From assembly GCF_028598555.1 (NCBI RefSeq), contig NZ_JAQRFN010000001.1, forward strand, positions 124,001-188,000: a DNA stretch of 64,000 nt, read 5' to 3'. Position numbers and translations under genes: made by a program. How positions within the stretch are numbered: the stretch's first letter is position 1; every line of letters starts with the position of its first letter. The DNA comes from Xenorhabdus anantnagensis (GTDB lineage: Bacteria; Pseudomonadota; Gammaproteobacteria; Enterobacterales; Enterobacteriaceae). Shown here piece by piece: positions 32,201-38,674 of this stretch. The notes beneath the pieces are model-generated. The model was given only the letters and a program-made list of their open reading frames with translations, did not search any database and was not told where the DNA came from.

Positions 32201-32298
32201 GCCTATTCCAACCCAAACATGTCAGCTCTCTGGTTACGTGTCTGAAAAACATCCTGCGTTCAGCCCCAACTATTGAGCCTGTTAAGGAGAACATATGA
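20293..32298 (+). CDS. irp1: Siderophore hybrid PKS-NRPS, HMWP1/Irp1-like with altered domain set
   Basis: This 4001-residue synthase extends the Irp2 chain. Domains: KS (about 10-440; Cys183, His319, His359); AT (about 555-880; Ser646 in GHSVGE); a stretch without a SAM motif (about 890-1030); KR (TGGMGGIG near 1281, later YAIAN); ACP (Ser1579); Cy3 (Asp1775, Asp1780, Ser1783); methyltransferase (VLEVGAGTG near 2334); PCP (Ser2617); Cy4 (Asp2807, Asp2812, Ser2815); a second Cys-type adenylation domain (TSGSTG near 3275, pocket D-L-Y-N...IW); PCP (Ser3681); TE (Ser3808 in GWSFGG, His3968). Yersinia HMWP1 (about 3160 residues) is KS-AT-MT-KR-ACP-Cy-MT-PCP-TE, so one MT is lost and Cy-A-PCP is gained. 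It should add a reduced malonate, a C-methylated thiazoline and one further cysteine. It overlaps both neighbours by 4 bases. Confidence 0.94.
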   Translation: MTDLTPHYDNCDPIAVIGLACRFPQAPDSDTFWHNLQHGVECTTTLSRQTLLDAGIPPEVIDSENFVNRAALLENAEQFDATLFGYSRQEAEMLDPQQRLFLQTAWHALEHAGYSPRNVHLKTGVFASSRVSTWPSWSQFTMTDVGKVKGLQALMSNDKDYLATRTAYKLNLKGPALTVQTACSSSLVAVHMACENLRSGECDMALAGGVAISFPQESGYSYQPGMIFSPDGHCCPFDSQANGTYGGNGVGVVTLKRLSDALRDGDPIMAVLRGSAINNDGNEKVGFTAPSVNGQRNVITEALQLADVSIDDVGMIEAHGTGTPLGDPIEVDALRSIFSDRSSAIPPCYLGSVKSNIGHLDTAAGIASLIKTVLSVWHGYIPPTINVQQPNPALRLEESPFRLAIQGQHWTQELRTAGVSSFGIGGTNCHIVVQSLPEELHHRRINHSQAHAQVPSQTAPLLLSAASESSLRQLAQRYAMALNSTPENHADLAWTALQGRDLSLPWRLALTLTPLDVDKNAEKSAAKSAASLSAFANHSPTPDIFSGQAKSESKQLWQFSGQGCQWSGMGKAMYVNSPVFSAMLDRCCAACASELALPLKAVMFGEHDDALATTEYAQPAIVAHQIALAAHWRALGLKPDYVLGHSVGEFAAAVVAGIFTPEQVMPLVTVRGKLMQKCAQGGAMLAVFANEEDILPFTRSLALDQAVCNGPQHWVWAGTETEIDTLAQRLEQQQIRCQRLNVACAAHSAMLDSVLDAFSLHCNGLRPASGEIPLVSTLTTNIATSEQLGSPDYWRNHMRQTVRYYQSIEFVRLQGVALFVEFGADAQLTGIGRRVGLPQETWIACAQRQSSPETVQQTALMQLYCAGVQLDWQRLFPLTGAKCHAPLYPFDKQHYSFAAAKSVQLTANANTGPDINSLIDPAIEQNSDAAILRALYTDALIYQCHGREAEQGFSAIDTIRAGRLQPCWCPLLEQLLTYCVQQGYYQEVSGPIVSGPTVSGPTASAQTISQMYRPHHALPYARRRLLEANLLTDFPALIYAGERLFALLSGRADLPRQCLSIKKQVMTKSWLPAPQPCPDTHYALHWRTINIVDNADKQKSSATYTFCSSTTLRSSTASDTIANHWRQAGINLQPESGNTLLLLQGNDVAELCDQVISELKRDETAPLTVITCCAQPETTLSKENINPAQYAVWALLRVAVEEYPHRRIQAIDMADINDADALSLALGYLNEHDHEYKHRHENHRWLRVRGNQVSVPVLQCQPLALSQQPMSIPHQGWHIVTGGMGGIGQISIRWLLAHGARKIAVFARRQNADWDAFVQALSLNNECEIRWINVDVTDTPALLNAVQTLAQEDCIAGAIHAAGIADHTRLAELEHPRLSQMLSVKAQSASALQAALQQHNAHYLLLHASAASMLGAQGQGAYAIANACLESLALTAPESLTVKTLIVKTLVWGVWGGIGMASDRRLVEKLAQDGMLPFSTNEGIWHLNQSLHTSSPCYLAMRLDERHPDILRRLQADITHVAEKPASSPSAEVSVDNSLYQDSKQRIIWLRQHIATLLRLEQPERLEPQQDLLQFGLDSLLFLELNTVIHQQFGFRLTAGLAYQNMTLEGLDALIGDALPEQPVAFSQSEIMIDSTRHHEPFPLTPIQHAYWIGRTQAIDFGGVACHVLFEWDLELDSFDIPRFEKAWNALIQRHGMLRMIVDEDGQQRILPETPWYSLSQDDLRTLDDTTGEQALAQRRHTLSYQVPSAEQWPLFEISVSLLPNERCRLHMNLDLLQFDVQSFRIMMDDLQRAYHQQQPLAPQTFTFRDYVMAEQAQRESKEWRASWAYWQEQLLSLPPAPRLPLNPQLPERSQPQFTTYEGRLAQSDWQLLKQSWKKWGVTPSAGLLTLFAHTLEWYSRHPLFTLNLTFFNRQPFHPEVQELIGDFTSVMLMDFDLRKTTSLRASMEKTQSLLWQRLSHSHVNGVEVLRELGRQQSGEAQSRQPLTPVVFTSMLGMAQEGVAIKQSITQLLGDPVFVLSQTPQVWLDHQVMEVDGDLLFNWYCMDDVLEPGVIETLFAAYNALLVQIAQAAQTAQICHQPERIENYDLHTPPVGHTRYDFWPQHPELHQAEQHLRSKPEIRLAEIQPRQDDTQSYNLWLVAEDNLSLSLPEPLAINTGVLPLPTLAEQQAFEHSWQHIEQQAFLGLGQTLLRHNLFTSSKKCHSREEIEQRLQLAPQYQRLLTQWLALLSKQGFIEKVGDGYCCLQPLSQIPAPTAKLDDAVWCQTISRYVASCINQHDTLLAGRTNALELLFTDKQTTASLYSENPALRCLNQTAAEIVRQLSQTSEHFTVLEVGAGTGATSEKVLKHNAQAIDSYHFTDVSPLFLDDARQLLNHYGETVKFALFDINQHIDFAQHPESGYDLIMAVNVLHDAIHLKNTLKRLSRLLKPGGWLLIIESTKRESAMQLASVGFIEGINAWADDRGDDHGDGYGNSALLELAGWRKCLEKSGYRVSLEWPGQDGPELHQQLILAQAEQQARLNVSEIATQFSTLPYSLHIQQQEQLPLAALPPSFRLNIVTAKENMVQPLTTETVPSETADDQLPDIEQQVMALWNSLLPQSIQRHSDFFQSGGDSLIATRMVVQLRRQGYGQANLQQLFEHPKLSEFCRTLRVVETNSVALATPHQTEPASEQMLPLTPLQYAYWLGESQLFQFGNGIAHFYAELAIDGLDLPRFTTAWNRVINHHAQLRGYVKDGQYHILPEVPCYTPTVIDCRSMMPNERETQLNNARDILRIQGVPSDNWPLFDLTLYHTDDRTHLLHLTIDLLVADGKSLTLILRDLHHCYQQPDWQPEPPVATIGDYIQALENEKTEETWQQSRQYWLDRLPSLPDAPVLPLKDHQSQQLDQQCLTGYISPQQWQRLQQRAAEHRVSPSQVMLTLFAHILSVWSNSEHFTINVLHGNRLLMPQHCDILVGNLSTTSLLEVDLRNISGFSDAASRIQRQWFADLLHALFDGQLVLREKNQHRHNLNAGMPIVFNDTTGTAGKGPSGLGTLNLFGAQTPHVYLDCMLISGSDGGVTIQWAILPQLFQPQVAENMFAHYQASIVALLEPNYQWSTPLPEWLPANDHALCQNSNSTKSDFPSHTLCSLIAQAVNQYPQHIAVVDASRQIDYRTLWSQSLSLAAHLQAQENQTSSLIGIVMEKGWEQVVAVIAILLAGRAYLPIDASYPQQRIHQLLASGEVNTVLTQPKFAQQIGWPDNVQVISLDETLLNNLPVTREPRLSVRPEDLAYVIFTSGSTGKPKGVMIDHQGAINTILDINQRIALNERDSVLAISELTFDLSVYDLFGTLSRGAKLVMPSPGDSKQPDKLLAWLQQESVTVWNSVPAFVQLLEEYAHSYPHSLHPHPLNSLRWVLMSGDWIPINLPAKLYALHPALNLLSLGGATEASIWSIAYPITHVDPNWRSIPYGKPLANQTFYVLNAVLSPCPVWVTGELYIGGQGLALGYWADSEKTEQAFITHPQTGGRLYRTGDLGRWLPDGNIEFLGRNDHQIKIRGYRIELGEIEHRLCEHPAIQQALVFAHTTSTGALQLVAGLRLTDNAPVSTELLPILPHWLQQTLPIWMCPQRFIILDTIPVSDNGKIDRRTLVTLVEEAQEVNSTPSATTLNVTGKTVLNLWESVLEQQGINIYESFFTLGGDSLAAVRLMVKINQTFNRQYPLSLLQTYDTVHSLAEFIEHQPENTCQGVILNEGNVEQPALFIVHPIGGHLLGYRHLAADFGAQRLIGLAFTPASLNTDEPSVAALAADYINQIRTLQPKGPYALAGWSFGGLVAYEMAHQLRVAGESVSHCILIDSFAPNVRTDLILDNTFCHRHFLRDLQGQFPDLTLDNSAITTNTETFLQSLHGALPQSAQIDSSLTALYAVWHHNLRALLGYCPPRTAQPFCLIRAAQALPDFMDYLDPTTITSTDLGWQAFGPVNVTQLDGDHYSLFQPKHVSSLVTCLKNILRSAPTIEPVKENI
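23254..23298 (+). repeat. In-frame 15-bp tandem repeat, three units (irp1)
   Basis: Three copies of GTTTCCGGGCCAACA (first copy one base different) encode VSGPI-VSGPT-VSGPT. It falls exactly in the region between AT and KR where the first methyltransferase of yersiniabactin HMWP1 would be. Confidence 0.95.
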
Positions 32299-33395
32299 TA
32301 AAGCCACAGCGGGTTCTGATTGTCGGTGCCAAATTTGGCGAACTGTACCTTAATGCATTTCTGCAACCCCGGCCAGATCTGGAACTGGCCGGTATTCTGG
32401 CACAAGGCAGCCCTCGTTCGCAGCAACTGGCCCGTGATTTCAATGTGCCCCTATTCCGCTCATTGGATGAATTGCCGGACGACATTGATATTGCCTGCGT
32501 GGTAATACGCGCAGAAGTTATTGGTGGCAAAGGCGATCAATTAACTCAAGCATTATTGGCGCGGGGTATTTCTGTTATTCAGGAACACCCCCTTGATACA
32601 GAAGCCATCAAAAGGCATCAGTCAACCGCTGACAAACATGGTGTTATGTTTTGGGTCAATAGCTTTTACAGCCAATGCCATGCCGGCAGAAGCTGGTTAC
32701 ATGCGGCCCATCAAATCAGCCAGTTATCACAGCAACGTCCGATAAGTGGCAATCTGACAACCAGCCGTCAGTTACTGTTTTCCGCACTTGATCTGTTGCT
32801 ACAGGCATGTCATTGCCCGGAACAGATAGAGATAGCTGATGTAAGTCAACCGAGTGGCGCATTTCATTGCTTTGAACTCAGCTTTGCAGGCACAACGATA
32901 ACGTTAAACGTTCAATCCTATCTGGACCTCAGAGATCCAGATATGCACAACCTTGTCATGCACAAGACGACGCTGATTTGGCCCGCAGGTTACCTGACGC
33001 AAGAAGCCAGTTATGGGCCGGTTATCTGGACACCGGTTCTTCATGCACCAAATCATCTGAATAATGGGCAGAGCCTCTATCTGAACGCCGGTCAGCCGGA
33101 TGGCACTTACCTGCACCAAACAACATCTCACATTCTTTGTCCGGCAACCAAAGACTGGATGACGGCATTTGAATGTGATGGTGCGGAAGGCGTGGCATTT
33201 CTACTCAGTACCTTAAGTTCTGTATTGAATGGTGCACTCTGCCCCCCTGCTTTCAGCTACGATTACCAGCTACGGCTGGCAGGTTTATGGCAACAAATTT
33301 TGCGCATCATGGGAGAGCCTGTTAGTCAGGAATTACAGCCCCCAGTCTGGATTGATCCGGCTCAATTAATGCTGACTATTGACGCTAACCGTTGA
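32295..33395 (+). CDS. ybtU: Thiazolinyl imide reductase (YbtU/Irp3-like)
   Basis: This NADPH-dependent Gfo/Idh/MocA-fold enzyme reduces one thiazoline ring to thiazolidine while the chain is bound to the synthetase. The N-terminal nucleotide-binding motif is VLIVGAKFGELYLNAF (residues 7-22), and VIQEHPLD carries the His98 region that corresponds to the catalytic histidine area of Irp3. The length is 366 residues, as in the family. The ATG overlaps the irp1 stop by 4 bases and follows AAGGAG. A 13-bp imperfect repeat (TTGATGCTA...) covers the end of the gene and the short gap after it. Confidence 0.93.
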   Translation: MIKPQRVLIVGAKFGELYLNAFLQPRPDLELAGILAQGSPRSQQLARDFNVPLFRSLDELPDDIDIACVVIRAEVIGGKGDQLTQALLARGISVIQEHPLDTEAIKRHQSTADKHGVMFWVNSFYSQCHAGRSWLHAAHQISQLSQQRPISGNLTTSRQLLFSALDLLLQACHCPEQIEIADVSQPSGAFHCFELSFAGTTITLNVQSYLDLRDPDMHNLVMHKTTLIWPAGYLTQEASYGPVIWTPVLHAPNHLNNGQSLYLNAGQPDGTYLHQTTSHILCPATKDWMTAFECDGAEGVAFLLSTLSSVLNGALCPPAFSYDYQLRLAGLWQQILRIMGEPVSQELQPPVWIDPAQLMLTIDANR

Positions 33396-33430
33396 TGCTA
33401 TCTATTGATGCTAATTAAGGAAGAATCCTG

Positions 33431-34234
33431 ATGAAGTGGGCACTCCCTGTACATCCGATGCTTCGCCCGTGTCTGACACCTCGTGGCGAACCTAAATACA
33501 CCCTGTTAATCTGCCCCTTTGCCGGGGGCAGCAGCAGTGCATTCCGCCAATGGTCTACTCTGGAAAATCCAGACATCGCCGTTTCATTGGTAATTTACCC
33601 CGGACGTGACAGCCGCATGAATGAACAGGCGGTCACCAGAATTGCGCCATTAGCGCAATCACTTTCTGATCTGATCATGTCACTCACGCCCGCACAAAGA
33701 GAAAATTTGATACTGGTCGGTCACAGTATGGGCGCTCAGGTTGCTTTTGAAACGTGCCAACACCTTGAACAACATGCCTGTCCTCCTAAGGCACTGGTGC
33801 TTTCGGGGTGTCATGCACCTCATCTTCAATCCCGCCGTCAATTGAGTGGATTACCTGATCATGACTTCATTGAACAACTGATTGATATTGGCGGGTGCAA
33901 CCCGATTTTACGAGAAGATCCAGACTTGCTGGCACTGTTCTTACCTATGCTACGTGCTGATTTTGGGGCTACAGAGCACTATCACCATGTTATTCAATCT
34001 GATTCCGTAAAACTGCAAACACCAACACTGTTGCTTTATGGCAACGAAGACAAAGAAGCTTCCGCCCAGGAAGTGCAGCAGTGGCATCACTGGCTTGCAG
34101 GTGACAAGCAAAATCTTTCGTATTGCTGCCAAGAGATTGTTGGCAATCATTTTTATATCACGCAAAAACCGCAGAGTTTTATTCGTCGCGTTACCCAATT
34201 TATGCAATATGTTTATCCACAGGAGTTCGCATAA
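33431..34234 (+). CDS. ybtT: Type II thioesterase (YbtT/Irp4-like)
   Basis: This is a stand-alone alpha/beta hydrolase that removes misloaded or stalled acyl groups from the carrier domains of the siderophore synthetases. The nucleophile is Ser99 in GHSMGAQ and the catalytic histidine is His240 in VGNHFYI. The oxyanion-side CPFAGGSSSAF block and YPGRDSR are typical of this family. The protein has 267 residues. AAGGAAG lies shortly upstream of the start. The stop codon shares one base with the next start (TAATG), so the two genes are translationally coupled. Confidence 0.93.
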   Translation: MKWALPVHPMLRPCLTPRGEPKYTLLICPFAGGSSSAFRQWSTLENPDIAVSLVIYPGRDSRMNEQAVTRIAPLAQSLSDLIMSLTPAQRENLILVGHSMGAQVAFETCQHLEQHACPPKALVLSGCHAPHLQSRRQLSGLPDHDFIEQLIDIGGCNPILREDPDLLALFLPMLRADFGATEHYHHVIQSDSVKLQTPTLLLYGNEDKEASAQEVQQWHHWLAGDKQNLSYCCQEIVGNHFYITQKPQSFIRRVTQFMQYVYPQEFA

Positions 34235-37170
34235 TGGCACCTTATTCAATCCCAGAAAAAGACCTTACTATGACGCCAGATTATCTTTGGAATGGCGAAA
34301 CAATAGACCAACAGCTTGCAGGATGGTCGAATATCTGGGGTGATAAAACCGCGCTGATCTATCAAGAACAACAACTGACTTACCGTGAACTCCATCAAGC
34401 TGCGGAAAGGCTGGCAAGTGGATTATTCCAGCAGGGAATACGTCGTGGCGATAACGTCATGGTGCAACTACCTAACCGCATCTCCTTTGTTGTCACCTGT
34501 TTTGCTCTGTTTAGATTGGGTGCTCATCCAGTGTTATTGATGCCGACACAACGGGCACATGATGTTCATGCACTTTGTCAGATTGCCCGTCCGGTGGCTT
34601 ATATTATCCCGGATTGCATCCACGGTTTTGATTATCGGGAAATGGCGCGGGAAGTTGCGGCATCTTGTCCTGATATGCAGCATATTATCGTTGATGGAGA
34701 AGCTGAGGAATTTACCGCATTGGCCTCCATTGATGGTGAACCACTCAATGTCTCTGGCCCATGTTATGGCGATATTGCCGTACTCCTCCTTTCCGGCGGA
34801 ACGACAGGAACACCGAAATTAATTCCGCGTACTCATGATGCCTATACCTATGATTTTGTGCTCTCTGCCCGTCTGTGTTCAGTAAATACCGAAAGCGTTT
34901 ATTTAGCGGTATTGCCTGTTGCACATAACTTCACCTTAGGCAGCCCCGGTATTCTGGGTACACTTTCTCAGGGCGGGTGTGTACTCCTGAGTGACAGCGC
35001 CAGTTGTGATGAAGCCATGCCATTGATCGAACAGCACAAGGTGACACATATCGCGCTAGTGCCGGCGCTTGCCCGGCTCTGGGAACAGGCTCGTGACTGG
35101 GAACAGAGCGACCTTTCATCCCTGCGCTGCTTACAAGTCGGTGGTGGCCGGCTCATACCGGAACTGGCAGAACAGGTTATGGCGCGCCTTGGTCCTTTAC
35201 AGCAGGTATTTGGTACAGCGGAAGGCTTGCTTTGCTATACCCGACTGGACGATCCCTATGAGGTCATTATTAATACCCAAGGTCGTCCATTATCAGAAGA
35301 AGATGAGATCAAAATTGTTGATGCCAATCTGCAACCTGTCGCATCCGGTGAAGTCGGTGAACTGATTACACGAGGTCCCTACACTATTAAGGGGTATTAC
35401 CGTGCAGAGCAACATAATACTGTCGCTTTCACCACTGATGGATTCTACCGTACCGGCGATCTGGTTCGCATGACAGCAGATGGCAACCTGATCGTTGAAG
35501 GACGGATTAAAGAGCAGATCAACCGCAGTGGTGAGAAAATTTCGACGCAAGAAGTTGAAACATTGCTGCTGCAACATCCCGATATTGATGACGCAGTTGT
35601 TATCGCAGTTCCTGATGAACTCTTGGGTGAACGAATTTGCGTTTGCATACCAAAAAGCAGCAACCAACCGGAACCTACACAAATACAGGCATTTTTGCAT
35701 CAGAAAGGCGTTCAGCGCCATAAAACCCCAGATCAATGGTTATTTGTAGGGTATTGGCCATTGACCACAGTAGGAAAAATTGACAAACGTCAGTTAGTAC
35801 AGATGGCACAAGCAGAATACGGAAGTCCAATGCAACAATATCATGAACACACTATCGTTATTACCAGCACCCCGTTAGATCTGGTCACTCACTTGCTTGC
35901 AGATCTCGCAGAGAATGATGCACAACCTTGTATGCTCTATGAAATCAAAGGTGAATGGTCATTGGGGATAGGTTATGCAGCCAGCATCAGTGCCGATGCA
36001 TCTGGGCAATTAATTGATTCAAAAGGCAATCTTCATCCATATGATATCAGTACATTAAGCCAAAAACTGGAACTGGCACTCAATACGCTTCCTATCAAAG
36101 ACTGGCGTGCTTATGGCAGAACATTATTTGAATTTTCCCATATGGCATACGGGCTACCGTTAGATTCATCATTAGAACAGCAAAATGAAACACTAATAAA
36201 AATCACTGTTCCACAGCATGAATTACGCATTACTCAAGGACAGGTTCTGATACGGACGCTTGAAGAAGATCAAATCGCCATATTGAGCGAGAAAGTCAGG
36301 CAAGCTGATCAAGCAGGTATACCGGCTTCCCCATATACAAAAGAGCTGGAAATTATCAACACGGCAGACGCAGCGAAGCATTATCAGGCTAACGTAGCGA
36401 ATGCGGTTAAAGATATTGCCGCAGGTCACTACCAAAAAGTGATCCTGTCACGCAAAGTTGAGCTTGGTTCAAATGTTGATATAACACACAGTTACTGGCT
36501 GGGCCGTCAGGCGAACACACCTGCCCGCTCTTTCTTCTTACGGGATGAAGAATTTTCTGCTTACGGTTTCAGCCCAGAAACCGTGGTTGAGGCCGATGGT
36601 TCTGGTTGGGTCAATAGCCAACCACTGGCGGGCACCAGAGCATTGACACATAACAAGGAGTTGGATCAACGGCTACGGGCCGATTTACTTTCTGATCCGA
36701 AAGAGATCGCTGAACACGCAGTGTCTGCAAAACTCGCATTAGAAGAATTGGCTCCGATTTGTCAGGCAGACACACTTTGCGTATCAGAATTTATGGCTAT
36801 TCGTGAACGTGGTTCAGTACAGCATTTGGCATCACGCGTAAAAGGATTGCTGCAAACAGATAAAAATCGTTGGGACGCTTTCATTGCCCTATTCCCGGCA
36901 GTCACCGCTTCAGGGATACCGAAGAAACCTTCATTAGAAGCCATTTCTCGTTATGAAGGGGAACCGCGTGGGCTTTACAGTGGCTGTGTCATGTTGTTGG
37001 ATAGCACAGGAAAACTGGATGCCGCGCTGGTATTACGTTCTTTCTATCAACATAAAGGACGCAGTTGGCTTCAGGCTGGCGCGGGGTTGGTCAGAGATTC
37101 AAAACCAGAACGAGAATGGCAGGAAACCTGCGAAAAACTTGAATGCATTGTGAAATATGTTCGTGCTTAA
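34234..37170 (+). CDS. Bifunctional aryl-AMP ligase - salicylate synthase (YbtE-YbtS fusion)
   Basis: A single 978-residue frame joins two enzymes that are separate in Yersinia. Residues about 1-525 are an aryl-AMP ligase (YbtE/EntE/DhbE type): LLLSGGTTGTPKL near 184, TAEGLLCYTRLDDP, EGRIKEQINRSGEKIS near 421, GKIDKRQL near 514. Residues about 545-978 are an MbtI/Irp9/YbtS-type salicylate synthase, converting chorismate to salicylate: FGFSPE-like YGFSPETVV, PLAGTRA, RGSVQHLAS, SGIPKK, RGLYSG, QAGAGLVRDS. The fusion would make salicylate and load it on the Irp2 aryl carrier. The start at 34234 has AGGAG 8-9 nt upstream and overlaps the ybtT stop; an upstream start at 34123 would lie deep in ybtT. 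One oddity is that the residue aligning with the 2,3-DHB/salicylate switch position (240 in DhbE) is Ser. Confidence 0.92.
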   Translation: MAPYSIPEKDLTMTPDYLWNGETIDQQLAGWSNIWGDKTALIYQEQQLTYRELHQAAERLASGLFQQGIRRGDNVMVQLPNRISFVVTCFALFRLGAHPVLLMPTQRAHDVHALCQIARPVAYIIPDCIHGFDYREMAREVAASCPDMQHIIVDGEAEEFTALASIDGEPLNVSGPCYGDIAVLLLSGGTTGTPKLIPRTHDAYTYDFVLSARLCSVNTESVYLAVLPVAHNFTLGSPGILGTLSQGGCVLLSDSASCDEAMPLIEQHKVTHIALVPALARLWEQARDWEQSDLSSLRCLQVGGGRLIPELAEQVMARLGPLQQVFGTAEGLLCYTRLDDPYEVIINTQGRPLSEEDEIKIVDANLQPVASGEVGELITRGPYTIKGYYRAEQHNTVAFTTDGFYRTGDLVRMTADGNLIVEGRIKEQINRSGEKISTQEVETLLLQHPDIDDAVVIAVPDELLGERICVCIPKSSNQPEPTQIQAFLHQKGVQRHKTPDQWLFVGYWPLTTVGKIDKRQLVQMAQAEYGSPMQQYHEHTIVITSTPLDLVTHLLADLAENDAQPCMLYEIKGEWSLGIGYAASISADASGQLIDSKGNLHPYDISTLSQKLELALNTLPIKDWRAYGRTLFEFSHMAYGLPLDSSLEQQNETLIKITVPQHELRITQGQVLIRTLEEDQIAILSEKVRQADQAGIPASPYTKELEIINTADAAKHYQANVANAVKDIAAGHYQKVILSRKVELGSNVDITHSYWLGRQANTPARSFFLRDEEFSAYGFSPETVVEADGSGWVNSQPLAGTRALTHNKELDQRLRADLLSDPKEIAEHAVSAKLALEELAPICQADTLCVSEFMAIRERGSVQHLASRVKGLLQTDKNRWDAFIALFPAVTASGIPKKPSLEAISRYEGEPRGLYSGCVMLLDSTGKLDAALVLRSFYQHKGRSWLQAGAGLVRDSKPEREWQETCEKLECIVKYVRA

Positions 37171-37221
37171 TTCTGGTAAACAGATTAAGAACTTATTGGG
37201 ATAGATAGTCATCATATTTCG

Positions 37222-37252
37222 GGGGAAACCAGAGGGGAATCTGGTTTTCCCC
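37222..37252 (+). terminator. Hairpin after the siderophore operon
   Basis: GGGGAAACCAGA and TCTGGTTTTCCCC form a 12-pair stem with one bulge and a 6-nt loop, about 50 nt after the operon's last stop. There is no clean T-run after it, so termination may be weak or Rho-assisted. It may also protect the 3' end of the mRNA. Confidence 0.5.
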
Positions 37253-38104
37253 AAATCGCCTTCTTTCAGGTCGAACCGGCAAAACGGTTGATTCGGAACT
37301 ATCATAGAGGTAGCACTATTTATTTGTAGATCCATTTCCTTATTTGTAGATCCATTTCCCTGCTTTGGCTGACTCAACAAGCATTTTCAAGGTCAATGGC
37401 TCAGGTTCAATGTAAGGTATTCTCATGGATATTGATGATTTCTTCTCCAGTTTCCCAAGCCCACGGAGGTGACCCCGTTGTCAGACTGGTATTAAGATCT
37501 AACTTCCACGGTTTTCTGGAGAAGAAATATGTTCCATTCCATTTTTTGGCACCAATCAAGTACCAACTTTTCAGTTTCACTGATTACCATAATTTATCAT
37601 TACCGCGAGCGATAATATTATATTTATCTCATTAAAATGGATAAATAAAGCGGATAACAGCCAGATTAAAACTAATTAATATTATTTCTATTATAGTTTT
37701 ATTTTTCCTAAATACTGCATAACCTGTACACAATCTCCCATTGTTGCAGATTTTAAATATTCTAATCTTTCAAAGAACTTAATTGCATGACCCCGCATCG
37801 CAATTAAAAACTCATAGCTGAGCCATTTCAGTAAAAGGGGCAAGGCGAGTTCTCACATTTTTAGCATAGTTATTATAAGTGACAATTCTTCTTTTTATAT
37901 TTAATAGACACTCAGTCCAGATATCAAAACCTATCAATAAAATCGTATTGAATGTGCAAAATTATCAATATTCACGTATTGATTTATTTTTCTACAAAGT
38001 ACCTGCCCTGAGTAAAACAGTTAAAATCCCCAGTGTTCTCCATACTGCACTATGGCAGTGCATCCGGTCACGCACTGCTCTGAAAGAACCTTGTAGCATT
38101 GCCC
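37253..38104. other. Intergenic region with short repeats, no supported gene
   Basis: No frame here resembles a known protein. The stretch holds a 20-bp perfect tandem duplication (TTATTTGTAGATCCATTTCC at 37320-37339 and 37340-37359) and a 13-bp perfect inverted repeat (ATTTCTTCTCCAG at 37438-37450 and its complement at 37516-37528, 65 bp apart). The remainder is AT-rich. The region could be a worn-down mobile-element scar, but no transposase sequence is recognisable. Confidence 0.5.
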
Positions 38105-38401
38105 CATTACCCTTGTGCGTGATGATTTAAAGGCGATGGGGGTGAATGTGAAGAATTTCAGCCGTTGATTAACCAAGTTAGAACAGGACGGATTAATTAC
38201 CCGTAACGGGCAGGATTTTCCCATAAGGGATTAAAACTCACCTTTGATGTAGAAGTAAAGGCAAAATGGAAAAGAAAAAGTAAAAGTAATAAGGTAAGTC
38301 AAGAAAGCTTGGAGGAATATGATGGCGGAAGTGATTTGTTGAATAAATCCCATAAACATCATGCAGATATTATGAGCAGCATGCTTACTCATTATTTGTA
38401 G
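38105..38401 (+). pseudogene. Decayed fragment, possibly C-terminus of a conjugative-element protein
   Basis: The frame reading ITLVRDDLKAMGVNVKNFSR is interrupted by TGA at 38166-38168, continues as LTKLEQDGLITRNGQDFP, then shifts frame near 38222-38230 and goes on as GLKLTFDVEVKAKWKRK to end ...MSSMLTHYL with a TAG stop. The first half looks like a winged-helix segment. The whole resembles the C-terminal end of TraI_2/MobH-type relaxases of integrative conjugative elements, but this is from memory of the family and is uncertain. One stop and one frameshift show it is not functional. No other part of such a gene is visible. Confidence 0.45.
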
Positions 38402-38603
38402 ACTGCAATATTAACAACAAAATAATTTGGTATTTTCCTGGGAAAAGGCCCGGAAATAAAAAATATTATTTGCCTTTCTTTCTAATACCTATCATTAGTG
38501 TATCGTTTCAGTCAATGAATGAAATAAATATTTTTATACTCCAGAAAACGTTTTTCTTTTTGCAGGAAGAGGAAATATCATAAATATGAGGAAAAATTCA
38601 GAT

Positions 38604-38648
38604 CAAAAATTGGCAGAAACATTTTTATGGACAATAAATGTCTCTGCC
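38604..38648 (-). terminator. Rho-independent terminator of the lipoprotein gene
   Basis: GGCAGAAACATTT (38612-38624) and AAATGTCTCTGCC (38636-38648) form a 13-bp stem with one mismatch. Read on the minus strand it is followed by ATTTTTG, 27 nt after the lipoprotein stop. Confidence 0.8.
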
Positions 38649-38674
38649 ATAGAGAAATTAGAAAAATAAAAAAG

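Noticed and set aside
5820-37170. Considered as a true yersiniabactin (high-pathogenicity-island) locus
   Set aside because: Gene order differs, there is no integrase or asn tRNA nearby, one methyltransferase is missing, an extra Cy-A-PCP module is present and YbtE/YbtS are fused.
37396-37635. 79-codon frame after the siderophore operon
   Set aside because: It runs through the inverted repeat with no ribosome binding site or recognisable domain.
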